Origin: Adenophora triphylla var. japonica
Taxonomy: Eukaryota > Streptophyta > Magnoliopsida > Asterales > Campanulaceae
Direction of reading: 5' to 3'
DNA: 64,000 nucleotides
Assembly: GCA_022495995.1 (NCBI GenBank)
Contig: JAFEMH010000734.1
Span: forward strand, 124,001-188,000
The notes beneath the pieces were generated by a model that made no database searches, had not been told where the DNA came from, and saw nothing but the letters and a program-made list of their open reading frames with translations. The translations under genes were made by a program, and so were the position numbers. Numbering within the stretch: position 1 is the first letter of the stretch; each line of letters begins with the position of its first letter. Below, piece after piece: positions 22,630 through 34,600 of this stretch.

Positions 22630-22982
22630 CTCATTTGCCTGATGTGGAAAGCAAATCTGCAGCAACCAAGTTGCTGCCCAAAGGGAGTTTTCACCCCACT
22701 TTTCCAATCAAAACCTGTACAAAAGCATGTCCAAAGACCATCCAAGCAGTTATATATCATTATATACCATTTTGGCCCAGTTTCATCCCCAATTCCAAGC
22801 AAAAAAAACTGCCCCGAGGCTCAAGTAATATGCAAATTAATAAAGCATAAAATAGAAAAGTAAATAAAACAGTAGTACATTGTTTTCGCCCCATCTGCGC
22901 CTAAATAAAGCAAAAAATAAACAAAATGTGCATAAAACTTGTTCATTGTTTGTTTTCTTCCTAAATCAATTCTAGAGACCTC
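22630..22982. other. Spacer between antisense genes A and B
   Basis: Between the end of gene A and the gene B promoter. AT-rich; I see no coding exon. It presumably held the gene A terminator. Confidence 0.4.
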
Positions 22983-25900
22983 CTAGGCCTTCGATCCTTC
23001 CTCTTCATCGCTACTCAGCTCATAGACGCTAGCCTCCCTCATCAAGTCCTCACTGTCGCTCACGTCAGAAAGATGGACATTCTCGTGCTCGTACTCAGCC
23101 AGATGCTCCAGGATGCCGGAATTAGGTCTTCATCCTCGAGGCATGGTGCTAGAAGAGTACTTCGAAGCCGATGAGGTGGATGTCGTGCCCCCGACGTGCC
23201 TTCTCTTGCGCACGGGCTTCTGCACGCTCGCTGCGGCCTTTGAAGCGCAAGCCAGCTTCTTCAAGAGGGACCGGCATACATCTTTCCAGTCCCTGTTCTA
23301 CCTGACCAAGTCGTCATAGGTGCGAGCTGGAACCTGAGAAAAAAGAGAAGAAAATCTCAGAAAAATCTCAGAATTGCAAAAAAGCAAAGAAATCTGAAAG
23401 AGAAGGGAAAAGACCCTAAAAGTGTACTTACAAGGTCTTTGTCAGCGAGTATACTGGGGCTTCGGGGACAGGTATCCTGAACCTCCTCGGTACCCCGTTC
23501 ACCATGTAAGAAAGGTGAGCAGGAGGCATTGGCGGGTCAGAAGGCTCGACCTCTCCATATCCCTGAGTGACAGCCAGCTTCACTAGCTTCTGTGGCGTCC
23601 TCAGTCGCTGCTCCACAAACACAGCATATGGGGTATCCAGATCAAAATACTCCTCAGCTTCTATGCCTGCCTGATATCTCGCTATATCGTCCGCCGACCA
23701 ATCCCGGGGCTGCAGCATCCGTGCTGGAGGATCATGAGGGGTAATGGCATCCAATGGAGGGATGTGGCCATGCTGCCTGGAAAATCGGTCCCCCAGAAAG
23801 ATGACATCACATGTCATCCTGGTCAACCACCGCCTCTGTCTAGTCACCTCTACGGCTTCCCCTAGCAGAATCTCCGGGTACCTCCCCCAAGGATAAAAGT
23901 CCACTCCGTCGTGCCCATCCCTGTTGATAACTGGCCTAACCATCTTGTAGTCAAAGGTGATCCGGGTCTTCGCGGTGAACTTATCCCTCGCATCTCCCCT
24001 CCAGCGGACCACAGCGGGAAAGATGGTAGCATCGCTCTGCTGGTTCCACGGAAAGAACCCAATCACCTCGCAAAACCAGACCTGCATGTTCAAAACAAAA
24101 GGGTCATTTTCTCTCATAAAAAGTCTCAAGACAGGAAGTAAAAAGAGAGAAAAGAAAGTGAGACTACCTCAAGAGCAAAATAGAAGCAATCCATGGAGGC
24201 AGCCTTGTTTCGGCTGTACAGATCCAGGGAGAAGTAAAGCTCCGCCAACCCAGCCTCGCCCCAAGAGACCATCCCAATCCCATCAACATCCTCCATAGAG
24301 TCGAGGAGGCAAGTCATAGCCAGAGTCCCAGAATTGGCAAAGATGGTGACTGACAGCATCAACCACACAAAGGCTCTAGCAAGCTGGTGGGCAGTCACCT
24401 CATTAGCAAAGAAATTCTGCATGCGGTTACGGGATCGCCACTTCGACGTTCCTCGTCTCCATTCCGAGCCCTTGGGAATAAGCTCAAACCCGACCAAAGC
24501 CCTGAACTCCTCCGCCGTAATATGGTTCCTCCAGTCACAGCCTCCGTGAACTGCGAGCCGATAGCGATGAAATCTGCAGGCGTCATCGTCAGCTCCCCCC
24601 AGCTAAGATGAAAGCTGTGGGTGGTGTCCCACCAGAACTCCGAAAGGGCCTGGATCAAGCCCTTGCTCTTCGTGGTAATGTGAATACCTCTGCCAATAGC
24701 CTCAATAAATAAATTCAGGCCGGTAGCCCTCACCAGCTGCTTAGGGTTCACCCCATCCTTCTCAAAATCAGGCATCCTCTGCCACAGCCTCACTGCGATC
24801 TCGGAAGGCCCCCTAGACTTGTTCTCCTGTAGACAAGCACAGCAAAAGAAATATGTCAGTCCTTCACCTCATTTCAAAAGCATGCATACATTCAAAAATG
24901 CACATGTTTTCAAAAGAAAAGCATTCAATCTTTCTAGCATCCTTTGCATGAAAAACGTGTCTTTCATCACTTGAAACACATCTGTGATGTACCCGATTTT
25001 TAAAATCAAACGGAGTCGCCACGCCATTTTTATTTTTAGGGCCAAAACTTTGAAAAAAGCCCGAGATCAGAGATTTAGGTTCGGAGGTCATGTTACGCGT
25101 CGGGAAGGACGTTAGTGTGCACCCGACGCGCCTCGCAAAACGAGTCTTCCAAACATTTGAAATCCTTTTGTTGTGTGTGTGTGTGTGTGTGTGTTTTGAC
25201 CAAAATAATTTGAAACTGGGAAAAGTGAAAATTGGGATCTCTTTTTAAGACTTTAAACTGATCCCATGATTTTTTGGAGAATTTTTGGGTTGAGTCTTGG
25301 CACTCAAAAGATTTTTGGATTTGAAAAGCAATTCTGCCAGAATGAAAGAAGGCAGTTGACCCTTGACTTTGAAATGGACTTAAAGGCTTCAAAACCTCAG
25401 AATCTGGGGAAAGTCCGAGAATGAAAGTTGCTTAAAACACCCTAAATAGGGTTTCTGCAAAGAAACTTTCCATTTTGGAAGTAATTTGAGGGGTCAAAAC
25501 CTTCTGGAAATCTCAGATGTGAAATCTGGATTTCCAGAATCTGATGAACTGGCCTCTAAAAGAAAAATTGAAAAAAGGAGTTTTACTTACTCAAAAAATA
25601 AAATAAAAATATGTCTGGAAAGATCTGGATGTTGGCTACAAAAAGTGTTTTGTAGTAAACACCCAATTCCAAGTTTTACTGGGTCCAAAAAATAAGAAAA
25701 TGGACTGAGGTCTCAGAACAATGCTACTGGACAGCAAGATGTTCTTGAGGGAAAATGTGATTTTTGGGGGATTTGCATCTATTTTCACCCCATTTTCATC
25801 CCTAGACTTGATACCACTACTTTTTATTGAGTGGTTATCATATTCAAGTCATCCTTGGGGAATTTATAGGGTTTAAACATGTCCTTTGCAAAGGGAAAGG

Positions 25901-27297
25901 GGATATTTTGTAGAAATGAAATTAAAGAGAAAAAATCAATTTAGAGATTTAAAATATAGACCATTTGAGATGGTCATTCATGAAGATGAACTTCAAGATG
26001 ACCATCTTGGGTCAAAACTCAAGTTAAACAAGACATCAAGTAGATCCAAGTGAGAAGAACAAGATGAACAAGAAATCAAAAGAGAATTTTAGGGTTTTGA
26101 GAAGGAGGGCTTTACCAATGGTGACACCCTATCTTCCTAGGCTTGGAATTTGACTTGAGGAGTATCAAGATTTGGTGTTTGGCTTGAGGAGTATCAAGGT
26201 TTAGTGTGTTTGGTATTTGATTGGGAAAGATTCAAGAGAAAAAGGTGGCAATCAAGGGATTCCCACTGTTTTCTCTCTATATTTCGCCAGAACTTCGTTG
26301 CTGTGATCAAATTCCTCTATATTTTTGTGACTGGAGGGCTCAATTTATAGCCCTCCTGAGATGACAATCCCATCCGCGCGGACAAGTCCAGGCAGCGTGC
26401 ACTGTTCATTAAATGCAGCTTCAGCTTTGGACAAGAAGAATAATCTTTTTCAAAATTCAAATTAGGCAGCCAGTTTATGTTTCCAGCATTGCTATATTTG
26501 GTTTTCTTCTTTTGTTTTTTTCTTTTTGAGATTCTTTTTAAGGTTTAACCTTAAATAACAATGCCCATTTTACCCTCACTTTGTTAGAAATGTTAGGATA
26601 GTTAGGAATTGTTAGAAATGTTATAACTTTCGTTAATTTTCTAACGAAAATTCTAACAAGCTCAAATTGGAGCACTTACAACATCGTGTCAAGCACATTG
26701 CTCTCCTAAGCACAAAATCACAATTTTCAAAATTATTTGCACATAAGCATTAATTTTTTCTCAAAAATGGCATGCATGAATCCTTTTCATCTTCCAAAAT
26801 CCCATTTTAGCATCCATGATCAAGATTTGACCTAGTTCTAGCACATGCAAGGACTCCGTCACATCTTAGACAATTATTTTCCCAATTTATTTTCAAAAAT
26901 GGGTCATTCTCATTATTTTTTAAGAAAATTGCACATGCATGATCGTTAATCTTCTTAACCTCATAGGTTAATCATTAATATTTCAAAATCATCATCAAAA
27001 ATCCTAGAAAAATTCGAGAAATTCCTAAAACTCGAGTCAAGCCCTAGAACCAATCAAAATTCAATCAAAATCGACAGAATTGAGCAAATTAAGAATGCTT
27101 ACCCCAACCGATTGAGGATTCGTGGATTTGTGCTCCCTCCTATCTGGGTAGAGCTCCGATGGAGGCATGATGAAGTCATACTTCCTCTCCGTATGAACGA
27201 GTTCTTTTCTCCTCCTCCGAGCGGCCTCGGAGATGTTCCTTCTCGCTTTCCTTGGCATCGGATTCCCCTCCGGATCCATCTCAATCAATAGAAGCAA
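22983..27297 (-). pseudogene. Antisense gene A in Tat: spliced plant mobile domain protein (decayed)
   Basis: Minus-strand exons with canonical borders: 27103-27279 (start codon 27279, or 27297 upstream in frame), 24168-24826, 23432-24081, and about 22983-23333. Exon 1 is basic (MPRKARRNISEAARRRR). Exon 2 has HSFHLSWGELTMTPADF, the signature of the plant mobile domain (PMD), and YSLDLYSRNKAASMDCFYF. Exon 3 starts VWFCEVIGFFPWNQQ. Damage: a frameshift near 24561, a junction frame loss at exon 3/4, and TAG at 23298-23300. Intron 1 holds a solo LTR. Known: PMD proteins occur in transposons and in MAIN/MAIL1, host proteins that act in transposon silencing. Function here is unknown. Confidence 0.75.
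24983..26680 (-). mobile_element. Solo LTR of a related Tat family, in intron 1 of gene A
   Basis: On the minus strand it starts TGTAAGTGCTCC and ends in TACATCACA. It is flanked by ACATC on both sides (24978-24982 and 26681-26685). It carries the CGGAGTCGCCACGCC block and GGTTCGGAGGTCA found at the matching place in the other Tat LTRs, plus a (GT)n run near 25171-25193. A minus-strand TATAAATT at 26342-26349 has TCCGCGCGGA 24 bp upstream (26373-26382). Unequal recombination between two LTRs would explain the solo state. Confidence 0.92.
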
Positions 27298-27393
27298 GGG
27301 AATTGAAGGATTTTGAAGAAAATTCTCTCCCTCCTCTCTCTCTTCCTCGGCGACTGATGGGCGGCAATAATGCCCAGTCCCCGTTCAAATCTG

Positions 27394-27463
27394 TTTAAAT
27401 AATCTGGAAAAATCAGACTTCTAGCCGTACGGCTTCTTTTGCCCCCGTCTCACGCCGGGCGGC
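27394..27463 (-). promoter_or_regulatory. Promoter of antisense gene A
   Basis: TATTTAAA on the minus strand at 27394-27401 lies about 115-125 bp upstream of the start codon at 27279. The palindrome GCCGTACGGC (27424-27433) sits 23 bp upstream of that box, and GCCGCCCGGC (27454-27463) a little farther. The same geometry occurs in the Tat LTRs. Confidence 0.55.
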
Positions 27464-27667
27464 TTCTTTCGCCCTGAGCAGAAATTACAACTTTGCCCCT
27501 GCACTTCCCACTTGGACATATAATTCCTGTTATCCTTTAACCAGGATAACTTCGTTTTCCAAAGGATATCCGTTATCTCCTAAGCAAATAGGCTTTCTTC
27601 CCAGTCGCCTCTGTTACTTCCGTTATAACGGAATGACGCTAGGTGACAACCTCCGAATTGTCAGAAA

Positions 27668-28105
27668 TCTAAACTTAAGCTACCTCTATCACGAATAGAG
27701 AAGTACGCTCAAGTTCTCCAAACTTAAGCTACCTCTATCACGAATAGAGAAGTACGCTCAAGTTCTCCAAACTTTAGCTACCTCTATCACAGATAGTGAA
27801 GTACGCTCAAGTTCTCTAAACTTTAGCTACCTCTATCACAGATTGAGAAGTACGCTCAAGTTCTCCAAACTTTAGCTACCTCTATCACAGATAGTGAAGT
27901 ATGCTCAAGTTCTCCAAACTTTAGCTACCTCTATCACAGATTGAGAAGTACGCTCAAGTTCTCCAAACTTTAGCTACCTCTATCACAGATTGAGAAGTAC
28001 GCTCAAGTTTTCCAAACTTAAGCTACCTCTATCACAGATAGTGAAGTACGCTCAAGTTCTCCAAACTTTAGCTACCTCTATCCACTCGATAGTGACGTAA
28101 GCTCT
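27668..28105 (+). repeat. 49-bp tandem array in Tat 3' region
   Basis: About nine copies of a 49-bp unit containing AGCTACCTCTATCACAGAT and AAGTACGCTCAAGTT; AGCTACC anchors at 27678, 27727 and 27776 give the period. Tandem repeats in the 3' untranslated region are a known trait of Tat/Ogre elements. Confidence 0.9.
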
Positions 28106-28618
28106 AGTATCCAATCAGGTGACAACCTCCATTAATTGTCAAAACTTCAAGGATCCTAGACATCGTTCCTAACCTATCTAGTGATGCTTGAACTACGACC
28201 AAGGCTTGATTCCTCCGGGATACGTAGGTAGCCTTTCATAAAAGGTCCAGCCATCCGATCACTTTGGTCACCCTGATCCATCATCGCTCCTCAGTGGTGA
28301 AGTAGCCCCTCATAAAGGTCCAGATATCCGACCACATCGGTCACCTCTAGCATATCCCCAGTAGGATCAATCGCCTGACCTCCTAGGTCACTTTCTCTTC
28401 TATTTCCCCGGCAAGAGACCAGCTTCTCTCCGCTATTTCCTTGCGGATCTTTTCTGAACTACGGCCTGGCTTGATTCCTCCGGGATACGTAGGTAGCCTT
28501 CCAAAGGTTCAGCCACTCGACTGTCTTGGTCACCCAATCTGTCTCGGCATTCGCCAGATCGGATCCTTTTCTATCGACAACCCCACTCGCCCTGCAAGTG
28601 ACGTTTCCGAGGGGCTTC
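28106..28618 (+). other. Tat 3' noncoding region with conserved blocks and polypurine tract
   Basis: Two copies of a block with GGCTTGATTCCTCCGGGATACGTAGG cut short here as GATTCCTCCGGGATACGTAG occur at about 28204-28231 and 28468-28494, each followed by a GTCCAGCCA or GTTCAGCCA word. GAGGGGCTTC at 28609-28618 just before the 3' LTR is the probable polypurine tract that primes plus-strand DNA. Confidence 0.6.
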
Positions 28619-30385
28619 TGTAAGTACCAAAATCTGGCTCATGCCTTTCGGATAAGTTTTCCGATAATTCCCCGGACTTTCCTAGAGTTTCGGAGCAATT
28701 TCGGAACTGTTCCAAACCTCCCAAGGGCTGAAGGGATTGCTCTAAATTAAAAGGGCACATTTTAATTGATTTAGTAATCCTTCTAGAATTGCCACCTTGC
28801 ATGATTCTAGAAACATGCTGAGTCATACAGGATAATGCCGCACGGCTGCATTAGCCAAGAACTCCTAGCCGCACGGCCTCATTAGCCTTATCCAGACTGC
28901 CTATAAATAGAGCCCTCCTCTTCCCATTTTACATACCACCACCAACAACAACACACCATATTCAGTCCCAAAAAGCTCTCCAAACACTACTGCGAAATTC
29001 CAAGAAGGTGAAGAGTGCCAAGAAGCCACCTCCCTCCTCCTTGAAGCCTCCCAAGTGGTCCCTCCGCTAGGCAAGATCCGAAGAAGAAGAGGTCACCACC
29101 ATTGGTAACCTCTCACCCCCTTTCCTTGCATCATAATGCCTATGTGATTTAATTGCTCATTGCAATCATATATTGTCATCATATTGCTTGGAACTTGGTA
29201 TTTGTTGTTAAAGATCCTATCTTTATTCAGGTAAATCATACCCCCTTTCCCTTTGCATCCTTTGCATGAAATAATCATCATTTGTTCTTAAAGATGTGAT
29301 CTTTATATTCAAAGGTGCATCCTTTGCACCTAAAAATCCCTTTTTTACATAAAAATGTCATTTTTATGCATCCTTTGCTCATAAAAATGCAATCTTTATA
29401 TTCCAAATGCATCCTTTGCACATAAAAATCATATCTTTATATTCAAAATGCATCCTTTGCACCCTAAAACCCATTTTCATGCATCCTTTGCATTAAAAGT
29501 CATTACTTTATCTTGAATTAGCATCCTTTTGTAATCTTTGTGCATCCTTTGCATATTAAATGCTAATTTCCCTCATAAAAATGCATCCTTTGCATAAAAA
29601 TCATTCCTTTAAAAACCAAAAAGCATCCTTTGCAAATCAAAAACATCCTTTGCAACCCAAAATGTCATCTTTTCACTAAAAATGTCATTTTTACATGCAT
29701 TTTCCCATGTTCCCATTTGTAACCTTTGGAACGGACCGGTTTAAAGATCCTATCTTTACATCGTTTTTTCCATTAAAGGTGCCATAATCTCTTTAGAAAG
29801 GGATAAACCTTGAACCTATATCTCCGATTATCGCTTGAGACGAGCATGATAGCTCCAATATAAGCTCAATCGTCTCAAGGCGTAGGATTGATGGGCTAAG
29901 GTCACTCCTTTCCTAAAGAACCTCATTTTGGACTATAAAAGAGAGTCTTTCTCTCGATCACGCAAGTCCCAAGGTTAAAAAGCGATGATCACAAGTCCAA
30001 GATGAGGACGGGATCAAAATCCCGAACACACAAAAATCCAAGGAATCCCGAGCGACAACCAATAAATGGTTTGTACGTCCGGAAGACAACTTGGGACATC
30101 CCCCCCCCATTTTATTTTCAAACACATGCACACAAGAAAGCACGCAAGCAAGCACGATAAACGGAATCTTGGGAGACTTGCTACGGCAAGGCACCTTGGG
30201 TGAACGACGATCCGTTCTTCCCAAGGGGTAACTTAACCTCCGAACCCTAAAATCCTTTTTTTCAAAGTTTTGAGGAAATCAAAATGGCATGGCGACTCCG
30301 TTTTTCAAATTAAACCGGATGTTTTCAAACTCGCGTGAATCCAATCCTAAAAAACAAAATTTTAGAATTCGGGCACACATTCACA
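28619..30385 (+). repeat. 3' LTR of Tat element
   Basis: 1767 bp, TG..CA, matching 4157-5921 with scattered differences, followed by the GTCAC target copy at 30386-30390. Its TATA box is at 28902-28910. Confidence 0.93.
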
Positions 30386-30390
30386 GTCAC

Positions 30391-30418
30391 GTCTCGTATT
30401 CCCGAATTGACAGCTCTA
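30391..30418. mobile_element. Right end of the hAT-like element split by Tat
   Basis: 28 bp from the GTCAC copy to a TIR-like end whose reverse complement, TAGAGCTGTCAATTCGGGA, pairs with the left terminus at 3321. Confidence 0.5.
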
Positions 30419-30965
30419 ATGACTACTATACATGAACAACCCTTTTATATATATCTTCTCTCATCTATCAATGACACACATATCTTAGTAATAGCTAGGG
30501 TTGTAGGAGTGCCCCTCATGGCATCTCCTAGGCCCCCTTGCACTCTCCTTGATACTATTTATATCTCTCTTGTTTATCTCAGCTCTCTGTCAAACACATC
30601 AAATTATGGCTGAAATTATGTTTATATAAGGGTAGGAGAAGCCCTAAACCTTGTATTACAAAAATGAATCCGTTCTAAATAAGGAAACTAAATCTGGGTT
30701 GTAAACGACTTTGCACGACTGTGCTTTATATTATGCACGACCGTTTCAGTAAAGTCCTCCAATGGAACGACCGTGCTCATTAACTGACACGACTGTATCA
30801 GACAACTTTTGCCGGTTTGCTTCCTTTTTCTCCTCCTTAAACATTTTTATCTTGACTCGAACTCCTCTGTCATTTAGACTTCTTCTGCTCTTCCGTTTCC
30901 ATGTTGATTTAGACTTCATAACCCAACAAAAATATCTGAATTAATTTGAACATTAGTTGCATATT
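30419..30965 (-). other. Probable LTR remnant (minus orientation)
   Basis: On the minus strand a TATATAAAC box (30620-30628) is preceded by a cluster of GCACGA..GTGC and ACGACCGTG motifs between about 30704 and 30800. This is the arrangement of the Athila-type LTR at 15102, with different bases in the core. I cannot find LTR borders or a target duplication. Confidence 0.35.
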
Positions 30966-31321
30966 TGTTAGAGATATTATCCCACATCGAGAATTGACGA
31001 ACCTTACCTTTAATATATAAAGATCCCGGGCCACTCCCCTTGACACCAATTGGTTTTAAGGTGGAACCTCAGACTTTAAGATGGTATCAGAGCAGGTTCT
31101 TTACACATGCAGGCCCAACGGCCACGATGTTACTCCGCGCCACCCGATTGATAAGTCCACGTTGTAAGCTTTGACAAAGCCCGCTACACATGAGGACATG
31201 AGGGGGCGTGTTAGAGATATTATCCCACATTGGAAATTGACAAACCTTGCCTATAATATATAAAGATCCTAGGCCACTCCCCTTAGCACCAATTGGTTTT
31301 AAGGTGGAACCTCAGACTTTA
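30966..31321 (+). mobile_element. TRIM (miniature LTR retrotransposon)
   Basis: Two LTRs of about 114 bp (30966-31079 and 31209-31321) start TGTTAGAGATATTATCCCAC. The first is followed by TGGTATCAGAGC (31082-31093), the initiator-methionine tRNA primer site. GAGGACATGAGGGGGCGTG just before the second LTR is the polypurine tract. The interior is about 130 bp and noncoding. I see no clear target duplication. TRIMs depend on enzymes from other elements. Confidence 0.85.
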
Positions 31322-31526
31322 AATCATGTTATGGTTTCGAACTTGAAATCATGTTTCTATACTTTTGAATAACCATTGTCACATTATCTTTTTGAGGGGG
31401 AGAATTGTGACATGGTGAACTTATCTTTAATGTCTCCTCCATGATTACCCAATTCGCTTCCGCAACGAAAACCTAGGGTTCCGAATGTTGCTTTATCCCT
31501 TTGATTAAATCACCGTCATTATCCCT

Positions 31527-31800
31527 TGAAGAAACGGTTATTGATTGTCGTCCACTATAAAAACAATAATTGAGTGTCGTCCACTATAAAAACGATGATT
31601 GAGTGTCGTCCACTATAAAAATGATGATCGAGTGTCGTCCACTATAAAAACGATGATAGAGTGTCGTTCACTATAAAAACGATGATCGAGTGTCGTTCAC
31701 TATAAAAATGATAATTGAGTGTCATTCACTATAAAAACGATGATTGAGTGTCGTTCACTATAAAAACGATGATTAAGTGTCGTTCACTCTAAAAACGGAG
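31527..31800 (+). repeat. 29-bp tandem array
   Basis: About nine copies of a 29-bp unit with GAGTGTCGTCCACTATAAAA; anchors at 31572 and 31601 give the period. Later copies carry GTTCACT in place of GTCCACT. It lies upstream of the copia tail. 31322-31526 holds nothing I recognise. Confidence 0.85.
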
Positions 31801-32400
31801 ATTGAAGAAAAAGAAGACACGTGCGAGCACAAATTGTGCGGAATTGAAGAAAGAAACCCTGATGTGGATGACTTTTCAGATATTGGAAAAAAAATTTGTT
31901 GTTGAAAAAAAAAGACAAACCCGAGGTTGCTTGAACTGCTAAACGGAAAAGGAAGAACTTGGCGCAGATTCTGCATGTCGAAGTGAAAGATTTTTTTAAA
32001 CGTTTTAATTTTTATTTGGCAAGTTGGGTATCTACGATGTAGATCCTCCAACTTGAGGGGGGGGGGAGTTGAGATATTGTGAAGATATCACAATATCTTC
32101 ACATTATATTTGAGAGATATTCTCAAGAAAAGAAAATATTTAGTTATCAAAGTTGAGCCAACTTAGGAAAGTTACCTTAGTTAGAAATATTTCCAATTAG
32201 AAGTATTTACTATTAGAATAAGAAGAGATTTGTTAGAATCCTATTAGAATTAGGACTCATATGTTTTGAATATAAATATGAGTCTCTAACTTATGTTAAC
32301 TTTGAGAGACAAAAATAATACATAATATAGTTTTGAGTCTTCTTATTTTATCAATATTTTAGTTGGCTTACAGTATTTTAATGCATTAGGCTCATTGAAC
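31801..32400 (+). mobile_element. Copia-type 3' remnant: polypurine tract and LTR part
   Basis: A long G run (about 32056-32067) is followed by TTGAGATATTGTGAAGATAT, which looks like the start of a 3' LTR. The following 300 bp is AT-rich and contains a TATAAATATGAGTC segment typical of copia LTRs. No gag or pol is seen upstream and the right LTR border is unclear. Confidence 0.45.
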
Positions 32401-32463
32401 TTTCATTGCACTACACAAACCAAGCCATGATGAATCTGCTTTTACTCATAGCTTCTCTTAGGG

Positions 32464-32882
32464 TTAGGGTGTGCTCCCGAGTTTTATTTTGAAAGGAAAG
32501 GAAAGGAAAAGGAAGGAAATGAGGATGATTTCCTCCCTAGGGTGTGCTCCCGAGTTTTCTTTTTTTTTTTAGGAAGGAAAGAGAAGGAAATGGGAGGAAA
32601 TGGAGGCCTCATTTCTCTCCTATCCAATCCTCCCAAATATGGGAAGAAATGGAAGAAAACGAAATGATTCAAAGGATCTTTTGTGTTCTTCCTATTTTAC
32701 CCTCACAAATAAATACTTCTCTTTTATGTCATTAAGGTTATAACTATAATTTTATATTTTTTCCTTCTCTTTCCCTCATAACTCGGGAGCACTAGGGGAG
32801 ATTTTAATTTCCTTTCATTTTCTTTCCTCCCATTTCCATTCCTTTCCTTTCTCTCCCTAAAAAACTCGGGAGCACACCTTTA
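32464..32882. mobile_element. Tourist-like MITE with a second MITE copy nested inside
   Basis: Outer termini GGGTGTGCTCCCGAG (32467) and the complement of AGGTGTGCTCCCGAG (to 32879) are flanked by TTA (32464-32466 and 32880-32882). A second left-type end GGGTGTGCTCCCGAG starts near 32537 and a matching right-type end CTCGGGAGCACTA near 32782, so one copy seems to sit within another. TTA duplication suggests PIF/Harbinger. Confidence 0.65.
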
Positions 32883-33644
32883 GTGATCCACTCCCAAATT
32901 AACAAATTGATTTGTAAATATATGTGTCTCAATAAATACTCAATTAAACAAAATTATAAATTGCAAAATATACAAATCCCAATGAACGCTCAATCCGGAC
33001 ATGATCCCATTAAGGTATACTTCTTCTTACTTAGACTACATACATTGGGGGATGAAATGGGAAATGAAATCCGATTTCATCCGGTTGGACAACTGCAATG
33101 GTGGATTGGATGAAATGAGGGGTTGAAACATTTCATTCGGGTTGAAACAATGCCTTTTCCCTTTTTTTTTTTTAAGCTGCCATGTGTCAACGCCTTATTG
33201 GTCCGTACTTTATATTTTTTCACCCAATTATTTAAGCTCAATTATCTCATAATAAATTATTTAAAAAGAAAAAGAAAAATTCACCAAAATTCATCATTTT
33301 TTTCCCCTACAAATTGATATAAGTTTCATTTGATTTGGACACAAAAAAAACACTCATTTTTCAATTTGAGCTGAATTATCACCTAGTAAATTAATTTTTT
33401 TTTTTAATTTCTTTTCACCAAAATTCATCATTTTTTTCCCTACAAATTAATATAACTTTCATTTGATTTGGATACAAAAAAAAAACACTCAAAGTGGTGG
33501 GGTATAGAATGATGAGTTGGAGGGAGTTGAAATTTAATTTAAGTTAGCCATTGGAGTGGATGTAAATGAAATGGGTAGATGAAATATTAGGTGGATGAGA
33601 AAAAGTGTAAAAAGTGTTAGATAAAATAGGGAGGGAAATTAAAC
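32883..33644. other. No gene seen
   Basis: AT-rich, low-complexity sequence with repeated phrases (CACCAAAATTCATCATTTTTT at about 33280 and 33415, differing slightly) that point to a small internal duplication. No exon, LTR or RNA gene is recognised. Confidence 0.5.
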
Positions 33645-33654
33645 CACTGTGGAT

Positions 33655-34120
<466 letters not shown>

Positions 34121-34600
34121 TATACAAGAAATAACAACATTAGGGTCGGCCAAAATTCGTCCCAAAAACCCATTTTCCCGTCCTTAATACCTTTAGGGAC
34201 GGTATATAGGACGGGGATAGAGGGTCCTAATTAACACGCGTCCTAAATACTTTAGGGACCCCCGTCACCGTCCCTGTAAGTTTTTAAGGACGAGAAATGG
34301 CCGTCCCTAATAATATTTATTATTAAAAAAAAAATTATTATTTATTTTTTGCGGAAAAAATTTGGCGGCAAAAAAAATTTTGGCCGGTCAATTTTGGAGG
34401 CAAACATATTTGGGACGAGTTTTTTGAGACGACAAAGCGACCCTAATAATATTTGCCGCCAGAAAAAAATATTGACGGGTAATAATTAGGGACCTGATCC
34501 CCGTCCCAAATGTCATTTTGAATTAATTAAAATGTCGTCCAAAAAGTCAAAATCTAAAATATTTATCATTCAATAAATAACTGACAATATTTCCTAATTT

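Larger units (their letters stand above)
4157..30385 (+). mobile_element. Tat-lineage Ty3/gypsy LTR retrotransposon, 26.2 kb, with nested insertions
   Basis: Two LTRs in direct orientation (4157-5921 and 28619-30385) start TGTAAGTACC and end CATTCACA. They are flanked by GTCAC (4152-4156 and 30386-30390). A tRNA-Arg-type primer site follows the left LTR. The internal order is gag, reverse transcriptase, RNase H with an extra RNase H module, and integrase, then a very long 3' region with antisense genes and tandem repeats. This layout is known for the Tat/Ogre clade. Nested inside are an Athila-like element and a solo LTR. Coding genes are broken, so it is non-autonomous now. Confidence 0.93.
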
